In this document: piece by piece, positions 34,101 through 41,422 of the stretch
Layout: each line of letters starts with the position of its first letter
How positions within the stretch are numbered: the first letter of the stretch is position 1
Source of the DNA: Lutraria lutraria
Lineage: Eukaryota > Mollusca > Bivalvia > Venerida > Mactridae
Direction: 5' to 3'
Assembly (NCBI GenBank): GCA_964023205.1
Contig: OZ026851.1
Location: 9,031,637-9,095,636 of the forward strand
Length of the DNA: 64,000 bases
Program-made: the position numbers and the translations under genes
Notes under the pieces: generated by a model
Databases searched by the model: none
Seen by the model: only the letters and a program-made list of their open reading frames with translations
Told to the model about the DNA's origin: nothing

Positions 34101-34929
34101 AGGGGTGGATACGGAAGAGGCTCAAGATAAATTTAAACAGGATTATTTTGAAGCAGAAGGAATTCGTTTGCAACAGGTGGAGAAAAATCCAGGAAAACGA
34201 GCTTTTGCCAAAACCATGCTGAATTGTCTCTGGGGTAAAAATGCTCAAACTAACCTCTTGCCTAAAACAGAGTATGTTCATCGATTGGACCAGTTCTACG
34301 GAATACTGAACGATCCTAAAAAGTCTGTGAAATATGCAGAGTGTTTTGATCATGATGAATTCATGTTAATGAATTATACTGATGAATCGGACAAAGCAGA
34401 CCCTCATTCATCAGCCAATCCTGTGGTGGCTTCATTTGTGACGGCTTATGCTCGATTAGAACTGTACAAAGTGCTTGAACCTCTAGGAAAGAGAGTACTG
34501 TATTTTGACACAGACAGTTGTATGTACATTCATGACCCTGATGGCTATAATGTTCCTATTATCTCCAGTCGATTGGGAAAATGGACAGATGAGGTACCAA
34601 AGGGTCGTATTGTGAGATATGTCGCTTTAGGTCCAAAGAACTATGGCTATGAATACATTGAAAACGGTGAACTCCATCAAAAATGCAAAGTGAAAGGCAT
34701 TACGTTAGACTACAATGCCACTCAACAAGTGAATTTCAATACGATGGTGGATTGTGTGAAAGACAGACATCATTATTCGACCGTAGTTGAATATGCTTCT
34801 CGGATTAAACGTCATAAGGACAGAACCGTGACCAGTGAGAAACAAGTCAAAACATTTCGTTCGGTATATACCAAACGTATTGTGGTCGAGAATCATATGA
34901 CTGTGCCTTATGGTTATCTACATGACTGA
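31138..34929 (+). CDS. polB: Protein-primed family B DNA polymerase (pPolB)
   Basis: 1,263 residues from the first ATG; the open frame extends 22 codons further upstream but starts there with GTG. The N-terminus is acidic with an NLS-like PPTKRSK. Residues about 174-284 look OTU-like (DSMCLARS..DNHYD). A Cys/His-rich zinc region follows (about 298-400). Exonuclease motifs: ExoI FFDFE near 424, ExoII HNAQGYDAQF near 497-505, ExoIII YCQSDVD at 622-628. VYEFMGCWYHGCPTC near 735 is typical of Polinton polymerases. Polymerase motifs: A DICSLYP near 846, B KTMLNCLWG near 1,025-1,033, C DTDS near 1,124. All catalytic residues are present. It replicates the linear element from its ends with a protein primer. 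Confidence 0.97.
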   Translation: MSDTDSTSGEDEPPTKRSKVEPVRDYYDIQSRMERKSRKFKTQSKVYDVTFQPYNQSFEFTNRLFNDMMDQLYKRCEVRSNDRVRVSILHPDLDFGIHVPFNRASRISGDTLLDEIERVAQSNRQFKIHDGAAQMEITHIAMPQGSGKKTFKASNLFSMRKSKTSVVCIDNSKDSMCLARSIVVGRCKVHENQTPEWKKRWHLIRQSKKNLQKYEAEALLKQVGISSDQSCGIEEYQKLQDYLYPSYVIKIHPQHYGSELLFKPPALTEKSRVIHIFHHDNHYDCIVSITGFLGRVYYCEWCDVGYDHREGHQCSHICECYAHTLCPAGQSIRCPDCRRLFQSQACFDNHKTKTGKQRKTICESVWNCKKCGQKVIETKRNHVCPGTKKCRCCKAIVGPDHDCYIPTYEPPNRKQPPVPFIFFDFECRFDSGEHIPNFCVAQRACGDCMCQSVKAPCEYCEEVNEARQMTFRGENTLQQFCTWLFLPTHRGSTVIAHNAQGYDAQFILRYVVTQGTAKPQLIMNGSKIIQLRVHGIRMIDSLSFLSMPLSYFPNTFGLTELAKGWFPFYANTLEYQDYVGPYLPLHFYKPDSMKPERREEFLTWYNERKGDVFDFQKEMEKYCQSDVDILRRGCGEFRQQLLDSDQIDPFTEATTLAQVCNKAWRKNSMPPHSLAVISDAGYPNKTRYSMKGIRWLQMMAATEEIHIRHALNNKGEVKIGPYYVDGYCQETNTVYEFMGCWYHGCPTCFPNRSTINPYTLRSMQQAYHDTYKRLESLKEQGYPVVVMWECEFDQRCQKDPAYKTRVERFYHGQNPIQPREALFGGRTNAVRLYHEVDNDQEIKYVDICSLYPYVNKYRAYPIGHPVIMSQEQIDQQHIEKYKGLIKCRVLPPQDLWMPVLPIHCNSKMVFTLCRTCAEKEMDYCTHSPYERFLYGTWTHVELAKAIALGYQVSKVYHVWHWDEWSTDVYRQYIDKYLKMKQEASGYPPGVDTEEAQDKFKQDYFEAEGIRLQQVEKNPGKRAFAKTMLNCLWGKNAQTNLLPKTEYVHRLDQFYGILNDPKKSVKYAECFDHDEFMLMNYTDESDKADPHSSANPVVASFVTAYARLELYKVLEPLGKRVLYFDTDSCMYIHDPDGYNVPIISSRLGKWTDEVPKGRIVRYVALGPKNYGYEYIENGELHQKCKVKGITLDYNATQQVNFNTMVDCVKDRHHYSTVVEYASRIKRHKDRTVTSEKQVKTFRSVYTKRIVVENHMTVPYGYLHD

Positions 34930-34935
34930 CCTTGA
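34927..34935 (-). promoter_or_regulatory. TCAAGGTCA site downstream of polB
   Basis: TGACCTTGA overlaps the polymerase stop codon and is followed by 'cctttgag', giving overlapping half-sites. It lies 55 nt before the next ATG (34,990), where no TATA box is seen. Confidence 0.45.
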
Positions 34936-34989
34936 CCTTTGAGCTAGAGGCCTAGAACAAGTCATCTAAAATTCATTATTCATAAAGAC

Positions 34990-35616
34990 ATGGATTGGAT
35001 ACCCTTACTACCGATAGAGCTGAGACTTAAAATTTATCGTTATGTCATATGGGCTAACGCTAAAACATGGAAGATGGAGTTAGTGCACACATGGGCTACT
35101 CATAATGCTATACATAGCTTACAACATACAAATCATCGACGGATAGAGAGACTGTTGAAGGATGTAGGTGATCGCCAGGACTTGTCATTCAACCAAAAAT
35201 TACCGATTCTACGAAAACTGAATGTGGTACAACAAAGCTTAGATCGTATGTTATCTACGACATGGGATTTTTTAATCCACGATGCTAATTTGAGCGACGT
35301 ATCTGCCTTAGCTAACAATTTTCGTTCTACCCCTAATGTGATATGGTTCAGTATGGCTGAAGAGGACAATGGGAGATCTCACCCCGGATGGCGTCCGTAT
35401 TCACAGTTTAAAATACGTGGTATCATGGTATTTAAGAGACAGGTACCGTTCACTCATGTTATTCATATTCTACAGTATCGTGCCGTGTTCTATAAATTAA
35501 GGCACCGCTTAAGAGAAGTCAAAGACGAGATTGAAGCCGTTCATGCGAATCGACCTAGAATAGTGATTTGTTCAGGAAATATTCAATTATGGTTAAACCA
35601 TCTAGACGATTTATAA
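34990..35616 (+). CDS. Unknown protein with a possible N-terminal F-box-like motif
   Basis: 208 residues. Residues 4-20 (IPLLPIELRLKIYRYVI) resemble the start of an F-box (LPxEL..KI..Y), the Skp1-binding module of ubiquitin ligases, but only this helix matches. The rest is helical and rich in His and Arg, with hydrophobic stretches (FTHVIHILQYRAVFYKL) near residues 154-170. It starts 60 nt after polB and overlaps the next gene by 28 nt, so the three genes 34,990-36,217 form a compact cluster. No Polinton core family is recognised. The F-box reading is tentative. Confidence 0.65.
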   Translation: MDWIPLLPIELRLKIYRYVIWANAKTWKMELVHTWATHNAIHSLQHTNHRRIERLLKDVGDRQDLSFNQKLPILRKLNVVQQSLDRMLSTTWDFLIHDANLSDVSALANNFRSTPNVIWFSMAEEDNGRSHPGWRPYSQFKIRGIMVFKRQVPFTHVIHILQYRAVFYKLRHRLREVKDEIEAVHANRPRIVICSGNIQLWLNHLDDL

Positions 35617-35876
35617 GTTTATATTACATTTTGGACTTTGAGCTGTATACGGATACGTTATACAGTATTGTACAAGATGACCTTGTCAAGGTCAAGGACA
35701 TTCGCGCGTGGATTCTGAATCCTCACACGTTTGAACTATTTAGACAGATGATTCGTGATGCTATGATCAGTGCACACTTAGACTTGAAAGCTATCCATCG
35801 AGACGATTGGAATACTTATGTATGTAACGATAGAGTGATTCACACGATTCAAGAATGGAACAGTTTGATATTATGA
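35589..35876 (+). CDS. Unknown small protein
   Basis: 95 residues from ATG 35,589, overlapping the upstream gene by 28 nt in another frame. The start MVKPSRRFISLYYILDFELY is followed by an amphipathic, His-containing region ending HTIQEWNSLIL. It contains no recognised motif. The perfect palindrome TGACCTTG-T-CAAGGTCA (35,678-35,694) lies within this frame, 160 nt before the next ATG. The overlap with its neighbours and the coherent frame support a real gene. Confidence 0.6.
   Translation: MVKPSRRFISLYYILDFELYTDTLYSIVQDDLVKVKDIRAWILNPHTFELFRQMIRDAMISAHLDLKAIHRDDWNTYVCNDRVIHTIQEWNSLIL
35678..35694. promoter_or_regulatory. Palindromic nuclear-receptor-type site
   Basis: TGACCTTGTCAAGGTCA is a perfect 8-bp inverted repeat around one base and includes an exact TCAAGGTCA. 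It lies inside a coding frame and upstream of the gene at 35,855. Confidence 0.45.
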
Positions 35877-36217
35877 ACCATACCCTGTTGAGAAAAGCAT
35901 TGGTATTTGCTTATCGTATGAAGATACCTGAAGGTCATCATTCTCTGGAATGGATTCGACAACAGTTGAGTACACCAGACATGTTTGAAGAAATGAAACA
36001 TGGACTTCATGTGATGAATTCATTTTATAAACAATCAGTACCCATGGACTTGAGTGAAACGGATTGGTTCAAACAGGTGGTGAACAATGACTCTGTGTTA
36101 ACATTTCTGAGTCAATCTGGACATTCAGAATGTGTGTTTGAATTTTCTGACAAACTGTTGTTACCCTTACATGACATGTGTTGTTCTTGTTGTGATTATT
36201 CTTGTACTCATACATAA
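35855..36217 (+). CDS. Unknown protein with a Cys-rich C-terminus
   Basis: 120 residues from ATG 35,855, overlapping the previous gene by 22 nt. It is mostly helical (SLEWIRQQLSTPDMFEEMKH) and ends in LLLPLHDMCCSCCDYSCTHT, five cysteines within the last 20 residues. These may bind metal, form disulphides or be lipidated. Tandem AATAAA signals (36,230-36,239) follow the stop by 13 nt. Not recognised as a core Polinton protein. Confidence 0.6.
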   Translation: MEQFDIMNHTLLRKALVFAYRMKIPEGHHSLEWIRQQLSTPDMFEEMKHGLHVMNSFYKQSVPMDLSETDWFKQVVNNDSVLTFLSQSGHSECVFEFSDKLLLPLHDMCCSCCDYSCTHT

Positions 36218-36229
36218 ACTTGTTACACA

Positions 36230-36239
36230 AATAAATAAA
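36230..36239 (+). terminator. Polyadenylation signal (AATAAATAAA)
   Basis: Two overlapping AATAAA hexamers just downstream of 36,217. They probably serve the polB-to-36,217 transcripts. Confidence 0.5.
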
Positions 36240-36279
36240 ATGTTTTTCTTCCAATAGTGTTAGTTGTGATTTTCACGTC

Positions 36280-36927
36280 ATGGAGTCCAGTTTACTTTTT
36301 AAGCATCCTTGCAATATGTTTATCGCAGGCCCTAGTGGCTCTGGTAAAACACAATTTGTAAAAAAGGTGTTGGAATACAAATCAGATTTGTTTCAAGTAG
36401 TACCAGAGCGTATTGTATGGTGTTACAAAGAATGGCAAGTAGCCTATGCACAATTACAAGAACAAGAACCTAGTATTCGGTTCATACAGGGGATACCTGA
36501 CGAGGATGAAGAGATAGTAGAGGATACATCCATTCCTCATTTAATTATATTTGATGACATGCTTGGTGATAAAGATGAAGAGAAAATCAAATTATGGTTT
36601 ACACGAAAAGGTCACCATCGTAATGCTAGTGTGATCTACATTACACAAAACATGTTTCAACAATCGAAAGCCAGTCGTACCCTGAGTTTAAATGCACATT
36701 ACATGATCTTATTTCAAAACACAAGAGATAAAGGACAAATCAAAGTGTTGGCGAATCAAATTCAATTGCCACACTTGTTACCCGCTTATCAAGATGCTAT
36801 CTCTACACCTCATGGGTATTTAGTGATTGACTTTCACCCTCAAACACCAGACAGTTATCGGTTAAGAACAGATATTTTTCATCACTGGATCACTGGAGAA
36901 AAACGTGGGCCAGTTGTGTATATATAA
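36280..36927 (+). CDS. FtsK/HerA-type genome-packaging ATPase
   Basis: 215 residues. The Walker A motif GPSGSGKT lies at residues 17-24. Walker B is LIIFDDM with Asp92-Asp93. YITQNMFQ around residue 125 is the sensor region typical of A32-like ATPases. The C-terminal YLVIDFHPQTPDSYRLRTDIF is characteristic of Polinton and adintovirus enzymes. It powers loading of the linear genome into the capsid. The final codons overlap the TATA box of the following gene. Confidence 0.95.
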   Translation: MESSLLFKHPCNMFIAGPSGSGKTQFVKKVLEYKSDLFQVVPERIVWCYKEWQVAYAQLQEQEPSIRFIQGIPDEDEEIVEDTSIPHLIIFDDMLGDKDEEKIKLWFTRKGHHRNASVIYITQNMFQQSKASRTLSLNAHYMILFQNTRDKGQIKVLANQIQLPHLLPAYQDAISTPHGYLVIDFHPQTPDSYRLRTDIFHHWITGEKRGPVVYI

Positions 36928-36928
36928 A
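36919..36928 (+). promoter_or_regulatory. TATA box of the 36,962 gene
   Basis: TATATATAAA spans the ATPase stop codon and lies about 41 nt before ATG 36,962. An initiator-like 'attcagtcatc' follows just before the ATG. Confidence 0.6.
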
Positions 36929-36961
36929 CATCGTTTACTCATATAAAATCATTCAGTCATC

Positions 36962-38104
36962 ATGTCAGCCACAGCCATAGCTCAATCGTTAGAACATTTG
37001 GGTCAGGAACGAGACCCTACTGTACGGGAGCAAATGCTACGGTCTGGATTAAAAGAAATGCTCAAGTGGTTCACCTTAGCAGCAAAGGTGATTTTAAAAA
37101 AGAAAATTGTGCTACCTAAACAAACACAAAACTTTATGCAAAAACATCAGCATGAATTAGAGCAGCTGGGAGATGATCAAGTGGACATGGATACTAAACG
37201 TCAACTCATATTGAAACCAGGAGGAGGTGGATTTCTTGGTGGAGTCATGATACGAAGTTTACTCCGATGGAATGGTCAAAAGACGATTCGTAAATTTGTA
37301 AAAGCTCCAGCTAAAAGAAAAGCGCCTGCTAGAAAACCTAGAAAATCTCCAGCTAAAAGAAAAGCACCAGCCAGAAAACCTAAAAAATCTCCAGCTAAAA
37401 AAGCTAGAAAATCGCCTGCCAAGATCAATGAACGTTTTATTACTCTCCGTCGTCGAAAGCAAACCACTTCAACACCCTCTATGGCTGTAACTCCAATCAG
37501 TAAGTTACAATGGTCTCCTATCAGTCCTGTGAGTAGTTTGAACTTTAGTCTAAATTCATCTAAAAGCTTAAGAAATTCTTCTAGAAGTGGATCAAACAGT
37601 TTTAGCACACCTAAAAGTTCATCTAGAAGTTTATCAAGAAGTGGATCAAACAGTTCATCTAGAAGTTCAAGAAGTTTATCTAGAAGTGGACCAAGCAGTT
37701 TGAGTTCTTCAAGAAGTTATTCAAGCAGTGGGCCAAGCAGTTATTCAAGCAGTGGACCAAGCAGTTTGAGTTATTCAAGCAGTGGGCCAAGCAGTTCATC
37801 TAGAAGTTCACCAAGCAGTTTGAGTTATTCAAGCAGTGGGCCAAGCAGTTTATCTAGAAGTTATTCAAGCAGTGGGTCAAGTAGTTTGAGTTCTTCAAGA
37901 AATTCATCTAGGAGTTCATCCAGTAGATCATCTCCCAGTTCAAGAAGTTCACCAGACACTCCATTGTGCCGTTTTTCACCCCTATCCTTATCTACCTTAT
38001 CAAGACAGGCTGTCTTGAAACCCCTTTTGAGACATCGTATTCACCTGATGAGACAGGGCCCTATGAATCCAGCTTCAAGACAAGCCTTTGATGCTTTAGT
38101 ATAA
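36962..38104 (+). CDS. Basic virion core protein: pX-like N-part, H1-like Lys repeats, long Ser-rich region
   Basis: 380 residues. Residues 1-90 align with the next gene (38,143) over a segment with KEM, V-LK, L..V and GGGGFLGG. Residues 114-157 are histone-H1-like repeats (APAKRKAPARKPRKSPAKRK). Residues about 193-333 are Ser-rich with tandem SYSSSGPSS and SRSS units encoded by DNA repeats at 37,540-37,960. The basic and Gly-Gly hydrophobic organisation recalls adenovirus core proteins that condense DNA. A TATA box precedes it. The phospho-regulated Ser/Arg region is unusual. Core-protein assignment is inference from composition and context. Confidence 0.75.
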   Translation: MSATAIAQSLEHLGQERDPTVREQMLRSGLKEMLKWFTLAAKVILKKKIVLPKQTQNFMQKHQHELEQLGDDQVDMDTKRQLILKPGGGGFLGGVMIRSLLRWNGQKTIRKFVKAPAKRKAPARKPRKSPAKRKAPARKPKKSPAKKARKSPAKINERFITLRRRKQTTSTPSMAVTPISKLQWSPISPVSSLNFSLNSSKSLRNSSRSGSNSFSTPKSSSRSLSRSGSNSSSRSSRSLSRSGPSSLSSSRSYSSSGPSSYSSSGPSSLSYSSSGPSSSSRSSPSSLSYSSSGPSSLSRSYSSSGSSSLSSSRNSSRSSSSRSSPSSRSSPDTPLCRFSPLSLSTLSRQAVLKPLLRHRIHLMRQGPMNPASRQAFDALV

Positions 38105-38107
38105 AAG
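38100..38107 (+). promoter_or_regulatory. TATA box of the 38,143 gene
   Basis: TATAAAAG overlaps the stop codon of the preceding gene and lies 43 nt before ATG 38,143. Confidence 0.6.
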
Positions 38108-38142
38108 CTGTAAAGAAGTAAAAACAGGTATTATTTGACATA

Positions 38143-38514
38143 ATGGCACCAAAGAGACCACTCCTGCATAAATACGGACATCTGGTTTTGGGTTTAACTC
38201 AAGCCCCAGATGGGTTAAGAAGAAAGATGATACATGGAGCATCTAAAGAAATGATTCAATGTGTGGCAGAATGCTGTCAGAATGTTTTAAAAGGCAATGT
38301 TGCCTTATCCCCCTCTCAAAAGCAAAGGTTGAAGTCCAAGCGTCAACATCTCCGCACTTTAGCAGATAAAAGAGTATCCATTCAAAAAAAGAAACGTGTG
38401 TTGAATCAAAAAGGAGGATTATTTCCATTACTAGCTCTTGCTCCAATCATTGCTAAAGCTGTTGCTGCAGGAGCACTCAGTGGAGGTGTTGCCACACTGG
38501 TGAAAAAGCTATGA
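38143..38514 (+). CDS. Small basic core protein (conserved Polinton, pX-like)
   Basis: 123 residues. The central part (NVLKGNVALSPSQKQRL..ADKRVSIQKKKRVLNQKGG) belongs to a hypothetical family I recall from many metazoan Polintons. It is followed by a hydrophobic tail (FPLLALAPIIAKAVAAGALS). A basic segment followed by a Gly/hydrophobic segment resembles adenovirus precursor pX/mu, which condenses DNA and is cleaved by the viral protease. It is paralogous to the N-part of the preceding gene. The stop codon overlaps the start of the next gene (ATGA). Confidence 0.85.
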   Translation: MAPKRPLLHKYGHLVLGLTQAPDGLRRKMIHGASKEMIQCVAECCQNVLKGNVALSPSQKQRLKSKRQHLRTLADKRVSIQKKKRVLNQKGGLFPLLALAPIIAKAVAAGALSGGVATLVKKL

Positions 38515-39002
38515 AGAAAATGGCTATCGTCCCATTCAAAATGCTAGAAGAGATGAATCGATGGAAAACAGAACAACGACCACGTTTACCTCCTCCCCCG
38601 CAAGTCAGTCAAACATCCGATTTACAGAAACAAATGGGAGACGTATTACAAAATGAATCGTTGTCTGAATCAGAAAAAGCACAACACTATGGGCAAGTCT
38701 TGCAAAAGTTTCAACTGTCACATCAAAAAGCACGTGAACCGGCTACTCTGGCTGCACCGGTTGCACCGGTTGTTCCAGCTGCTCAAGGTGCACAAGGGGC
38801 ACAAGCGGCTCCTGCTACATTGACGGATCGGATTCTTGAAAGTGTTCCTACTACCATGCGTCGAAAAACTCAGCTTTTATTACACTTTCTACAAAATCAT
38901 CCCCACATGTCATGGAATGATCAAGGGATGTTGGAATACCATGGAAAACCAATACAAGGATCCAACATTATTGATTTGGTCAATGATGTCATACGTCATT
39001 GA
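38511..39002 (+). CDS. Conserved Polinton virion-associated protein, N-part, ended by an in-frame TGA
   Basis: 163 residues, starting MKKMAIVPFKMLEEMNRW. A Pro/Gln-rich and Ala-rich linker (residues about 23-105) leads to the conserved block ILESVPTTMRRKTQLLLHFL..SWNDQGMLEYHGKPI..GSNIIDLVNDVIR. I recall this block from hypothetical proteins of cnidarian and mollusc Polintons. There the protein usually continues with a Trp-containing C-part. Here TGA at codon 164 (39,000-39,002) stops it, while the same frame stays open to TAG 39,240-39,242. The cause may be a nonsense change in this copy, read-through or a genuine split. Confidence 0.75.
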   Translation: MKKMAIVPFKMLEEMNRWKTEQRPRLPPPPQVSQTSDLQKQMGDVLQNESLSESEKAQHYGQVLQKFQLSHQKAREPATLAAPVAPVVPAAQGAQGAQAAPATLTDRILESVPTTMRRKTQLLLHFLQNHPHMSWNDQGMLEYHGKPIQGSNIIDLVNDVIRH

Positions 39003-39242
39003 AAAGGGTCGGAGCCTAGAGGATGGGAACAGTTTTCTAGTGGACTAAGAGATGTCAATGTACCACAAGAAGTGATAGGAAATAAACGGAGATGGTCATG
39101 GATGCAAAAAGCAGACGATTCGGAGGAAGATGATGAATTTGATAGTTTTGTTGAGTCTCGTTCACCTAAACGGATGAAAGCAGAACCTATAAGTAAACCT
39201 GTCAAACAGATGAAAGCAGAACCTAAGTGGGAAGCCTACTAG
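39003..39242 (+). pseudogene. In-frame continuation of the preceding conserved protein after TGA
   Basis: The 79 codons after the TGA are in frame and contain GWEQFSSGLRDVNVPQEVIG followed by basic residues and an acidic tail with KQMKAEP. NVP.E.IGN-type sequence is part of the conserved family, so this is the missing C-part. There is no good in-frame ATG at its beginning; the first Met lies after the conserved block. It overlaps nothing else and ends 5 nt before the integrase ATG. Confidence 0.65.
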
Positions 39243-39247
39243 ACAAC

Positions 39248-40321
39248 ATGAACAAAAAGGTAGACAGTCTGTTACATCAGATTTATTATGATCCCCATCA
39301 TCCGGCTGGTTTTGGTGGGGTAGAACGTCTTACTACAGCAGCTCGAACTCAACTGAAATCCATTACACCAAGTCAAGTACGATCCTGGTTGAAGGGACAA
39401 AAGACCTATACCCTGCACAAACCTATCCGTAGGGCATTCTCGAGACGGAAAACAATTGTGGGTGGTATTGATCATCAATGGCAAGCTGATTTGGCAGACA
39501 TGCAATCCTTGGCTCAGTACAACACCCCTTATCGATATTTGTTGTGTGTTATTGACGTGTTTTCAAAATATGCTTGGGTCGTTCCCCTCAAGGATAAAAC
39601 GGGGCTCACATTGGTGGAAGCGTTTCGCTCTATTCTTAAAACGAGACAACCTAAAGCGTTGCAAACCGATAAAGGAACAGAATTCAAGAATCAAAGGTTT
39701 CAACAGTTTTTAGACAAAGTAGGGATTCATTATTTTACGACTGAAAACCCAGAAACTAAGGCTAGTATAGTGGAACGTTTTCAACGGACCTTAAAATCAC
39801 GCATGTGGAAATACTTTACGCATCATAAAATACGAAGGTATATTCAGGTATTGCCTGATCTCGTGCATGCCTATAATCATCGTGTTCATCGTAGTATACA
39901 AATGGCACCCGTATCCGTAAATGAGAATAACGAATCTCAAGTGGCCTTGACCTTGTATGGAAAATCAAGAAAAAAAGCGTCGACGACCCTTCATGTGGGA
40001 GATATTGTTCGTATCAATAAAACAAAACGTACATTTGATAAAGGTTATCTACCCAACTGGACCACTGAACTGTTTAAAGTGATCCAAGTCAAAAAGACCT
40101 CTCCTGCTACTGTGAAATTGACTGATTTAGACGGAGAACCCATACTGGGTTCGTTTTATTTCTCTGAAGTACAGGTTATAAAAGATGATGCTATCTATGA
40201 AATTGAATCAGTGCTCGCCCATCGCCAGAGTAAGGTAGACGGAAGACGAGAAATTAAAGTGCATTGGAAAGGTTATCCTTCGAAATTTGACAGTTGGATT
40301 CCCGAATCCCATCTCGTTTGA
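39248..40321 (+). CDS. int: Retroviral-type (RVE) integrase with C-terminal chromodomain
   Basis: 357 residues from ATG 39,248; a GTG 21 nt upstream is in frame but not needed. The N-part YYDPHHPAGFGGVERL is typical of Polinton integrases and lacks a clear HHCC finger. The catalytic triad is D81 (WQADLADM), D141 (LQTDKGTEF) and E176 (ASIVERFQRTLKS), with 34 residues between the last two by my count. A chromodomain occupies about 316-357 (YEIESVL..IKVHWKGYPSKFDSWIPESHL) and may target chromatin marks. It joins element ends to host DNA with a 6-bp stagger, consistent with the flanking GACGTC. Confidence 0.97.
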   Translation: MNKKVDSLLHQIYYDPHHPAGFGGVERLTTAARTQLKSITPSQVRSWLKGQKTYTLHKPIRRAFSRRKTIVGGIDHQWQADLADMQSLAQYNTPYRYLLCVIDVFSKYAWVVPLKDKTGLTLVEAFRSILKTRQPKALQTDKGTEFKNQRFQQFLDKVGIHYFTTENPETKASIVERFQRTLKSRMWKYFTHHKIRRYIQVLPDLVHAYNHRVHRSIQMAPVSVNENNESQVALTLYGKSRKKASTTLHVGDIVRINKTKRTFDKGYLPNWTTELFKVIQVKKTSPATVKLTDLDGEPILGSFYFSEVQVIKDDAIYEIESVLAHRQSKVDGRREIKVHWKGYPSKFDSWIPESHLV

Positions 40322-40324
40322 ACT

Positions 40325-40331
40325 AATAAAT
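40325..40331 (+). terminator. AATAAA after the integrase
   Basis: 'aataaat' directly follows the integrase stop, before the next ATG. It may serve upstream transcripts, though spacing to the next gene is only a few nucleotides. Confidence 0.35.
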
Positions 40332-40336
40332 ACATC

Positions 40337-40522
40337 ATGTCTCAAACCGATACGGCCAGTGTGGTAGTGACTGCCTCAGAGCAAGCCAAATTGTGTGAAC
40401 CCAAAAATAAGGTCACTTTTTTGTCACAAATTGTAGTGGTATTTATTATTATTACCGTATCGCTATTTAATTTGTGTGTTTCAACGACCCGATCGAGAAT
40501 TGTGGCTTCTGCTTTTAAGTAG
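40337..40522 (+). CDS. Small single-pass membrane protein
   Basis: 61 residues. One predicted membrane helix spans about residues 28-48 (FLSQIVVVFIIITVSLFNLC) and is followed by an Arg-containing tail. The N-part is polar with one Cys. It sits between integrase and penton genes in the structural cluster. Similar tiny membrane proteins occur at this place in other Polintons, from memory. Function unknown; a membrane-associated virion protein is possible. Confidence 0.7.
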   Translation: MSQTDTASVVVTASEQAKLCEPKNKVTFLSQIVVVFIIITVSLFNLCVSTTRSRIVASAFK

Positions 40523-40579
40523 TTCTCTAGGTTATATTCTACCGAATCCCTCCTTGAAATTCAATAAACCTAAATCAAC

Positions 40580-41422
40580 ATGAGTTCGTTTTACATCACA
40601 CTCATGAGTGATAGCTCTATGGATTTATTCCAAGACAATACGCAATGTTGTTTTCGTACCAAACTGACAAAACCCATCCATCTCAATAAACAAGACTGGG
40701 AAATTGCCTTAGTGGAAATGATTGTTCCTAGTCAGGTCATTAATGTCACTGAAGAAGAGCGACATTTCTACATTGTCACACATGATCCTGTCCTGGGTAA
40801 GGCCTTAGAAAACTTTGAGACCTATTGTACTCTCCCCAATAAAGAAGAAAAAGGTGTACGACTTTGTATTCCTATAGGAACTTATGTCACACCCCAACAT
40901 TTGATCGAGACGATTGACTTTACCGTGAAAGATCAATTAGGTAAAATATTTAAACAGAAAGGCCTTCGATTTACCATGGGTTTTTCAGGACAAAGTAAAC
41001 GCGCAAAACTGGACAGTTCGGATCAACTAGGCATTCAGTTTCATCCTCACATGTTTATTAAACTGGGTGGAGCCCCTGATAGTTCTTCGACCATCTTTTT
41101 TAAAGACACTCCAGATCCGTTTCCTCATGGCGTAGATATTAACATGGGTCATAATCATTTGTTTGTTTATTCCGACCTTGCGTCTTATACCTATTTGGGA
41201 AACATAGAAGCCCCCATCTTACGTGTAGCTCCATTTGATCCGAGAACGAAAGCAGGAACTAACCCTCATATTCATTTCGAGTTCTTGAATTTACACTATG
41301 TACCACTGGCTAAAGCCGACTTTGACACCATCACTATCCATATAAGGGGTGACACTGGCCAGTCTATTCAGTTTATTCATGGGAAGTCTATGGTGAAACT
41401 ACACCTACGTCAAAGACAATGA
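40580..41422 (+). CDS. Minor capsid (penton-like) single-jelly-roll protein
   Basis: 280 residues. The start SSFYITLMSDSSMDLFQDNT followed by FRTKLTKPIHL and DWEIALVEMIVPSQ is diagnostic of the Polinton minor capsid protein. The C-terminal FVYSDLASYTYLGNIEAPIL and the closing GQSIQFIHGKSMVKLHLRQR also fit. It would form pentamers at the capsid vertices. AATAAA at 40,563 lies in its short leader. The stop overlaps the next start (ATGA). Confidence 0.93.
   Translation: MSSFYITLMSDSSMDLFQDNTQCCFRTKLTKPIHLNKQDWEIALVEMIVPSQVINVTEEERHFYIVTHDPVLGKALENFETYCTLPNKEEKGVRLCIPIGTYVTPQHLIETIDFTVKDQLGKIFKQKGLRFTMGFSGQSKRAKLDSSDQLGIQFHPHMFIKLGGAPDSSSTIFFKDTPDPFPHGVDINMGHNHLFVYSDLASYTYLGNIEAPILRVAPFDPRTKAGTNPHIHFEFLNLHYVPLAKADFDTITIHIRGDTGQSIQFIHGKSMVKLHLRQRQ

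Noticed and set aside
37259..37608. Minus-strand frames opposite the core protein gene
   Set aside because: Antisense shadows of the Lys- and Ser-rich repeats.
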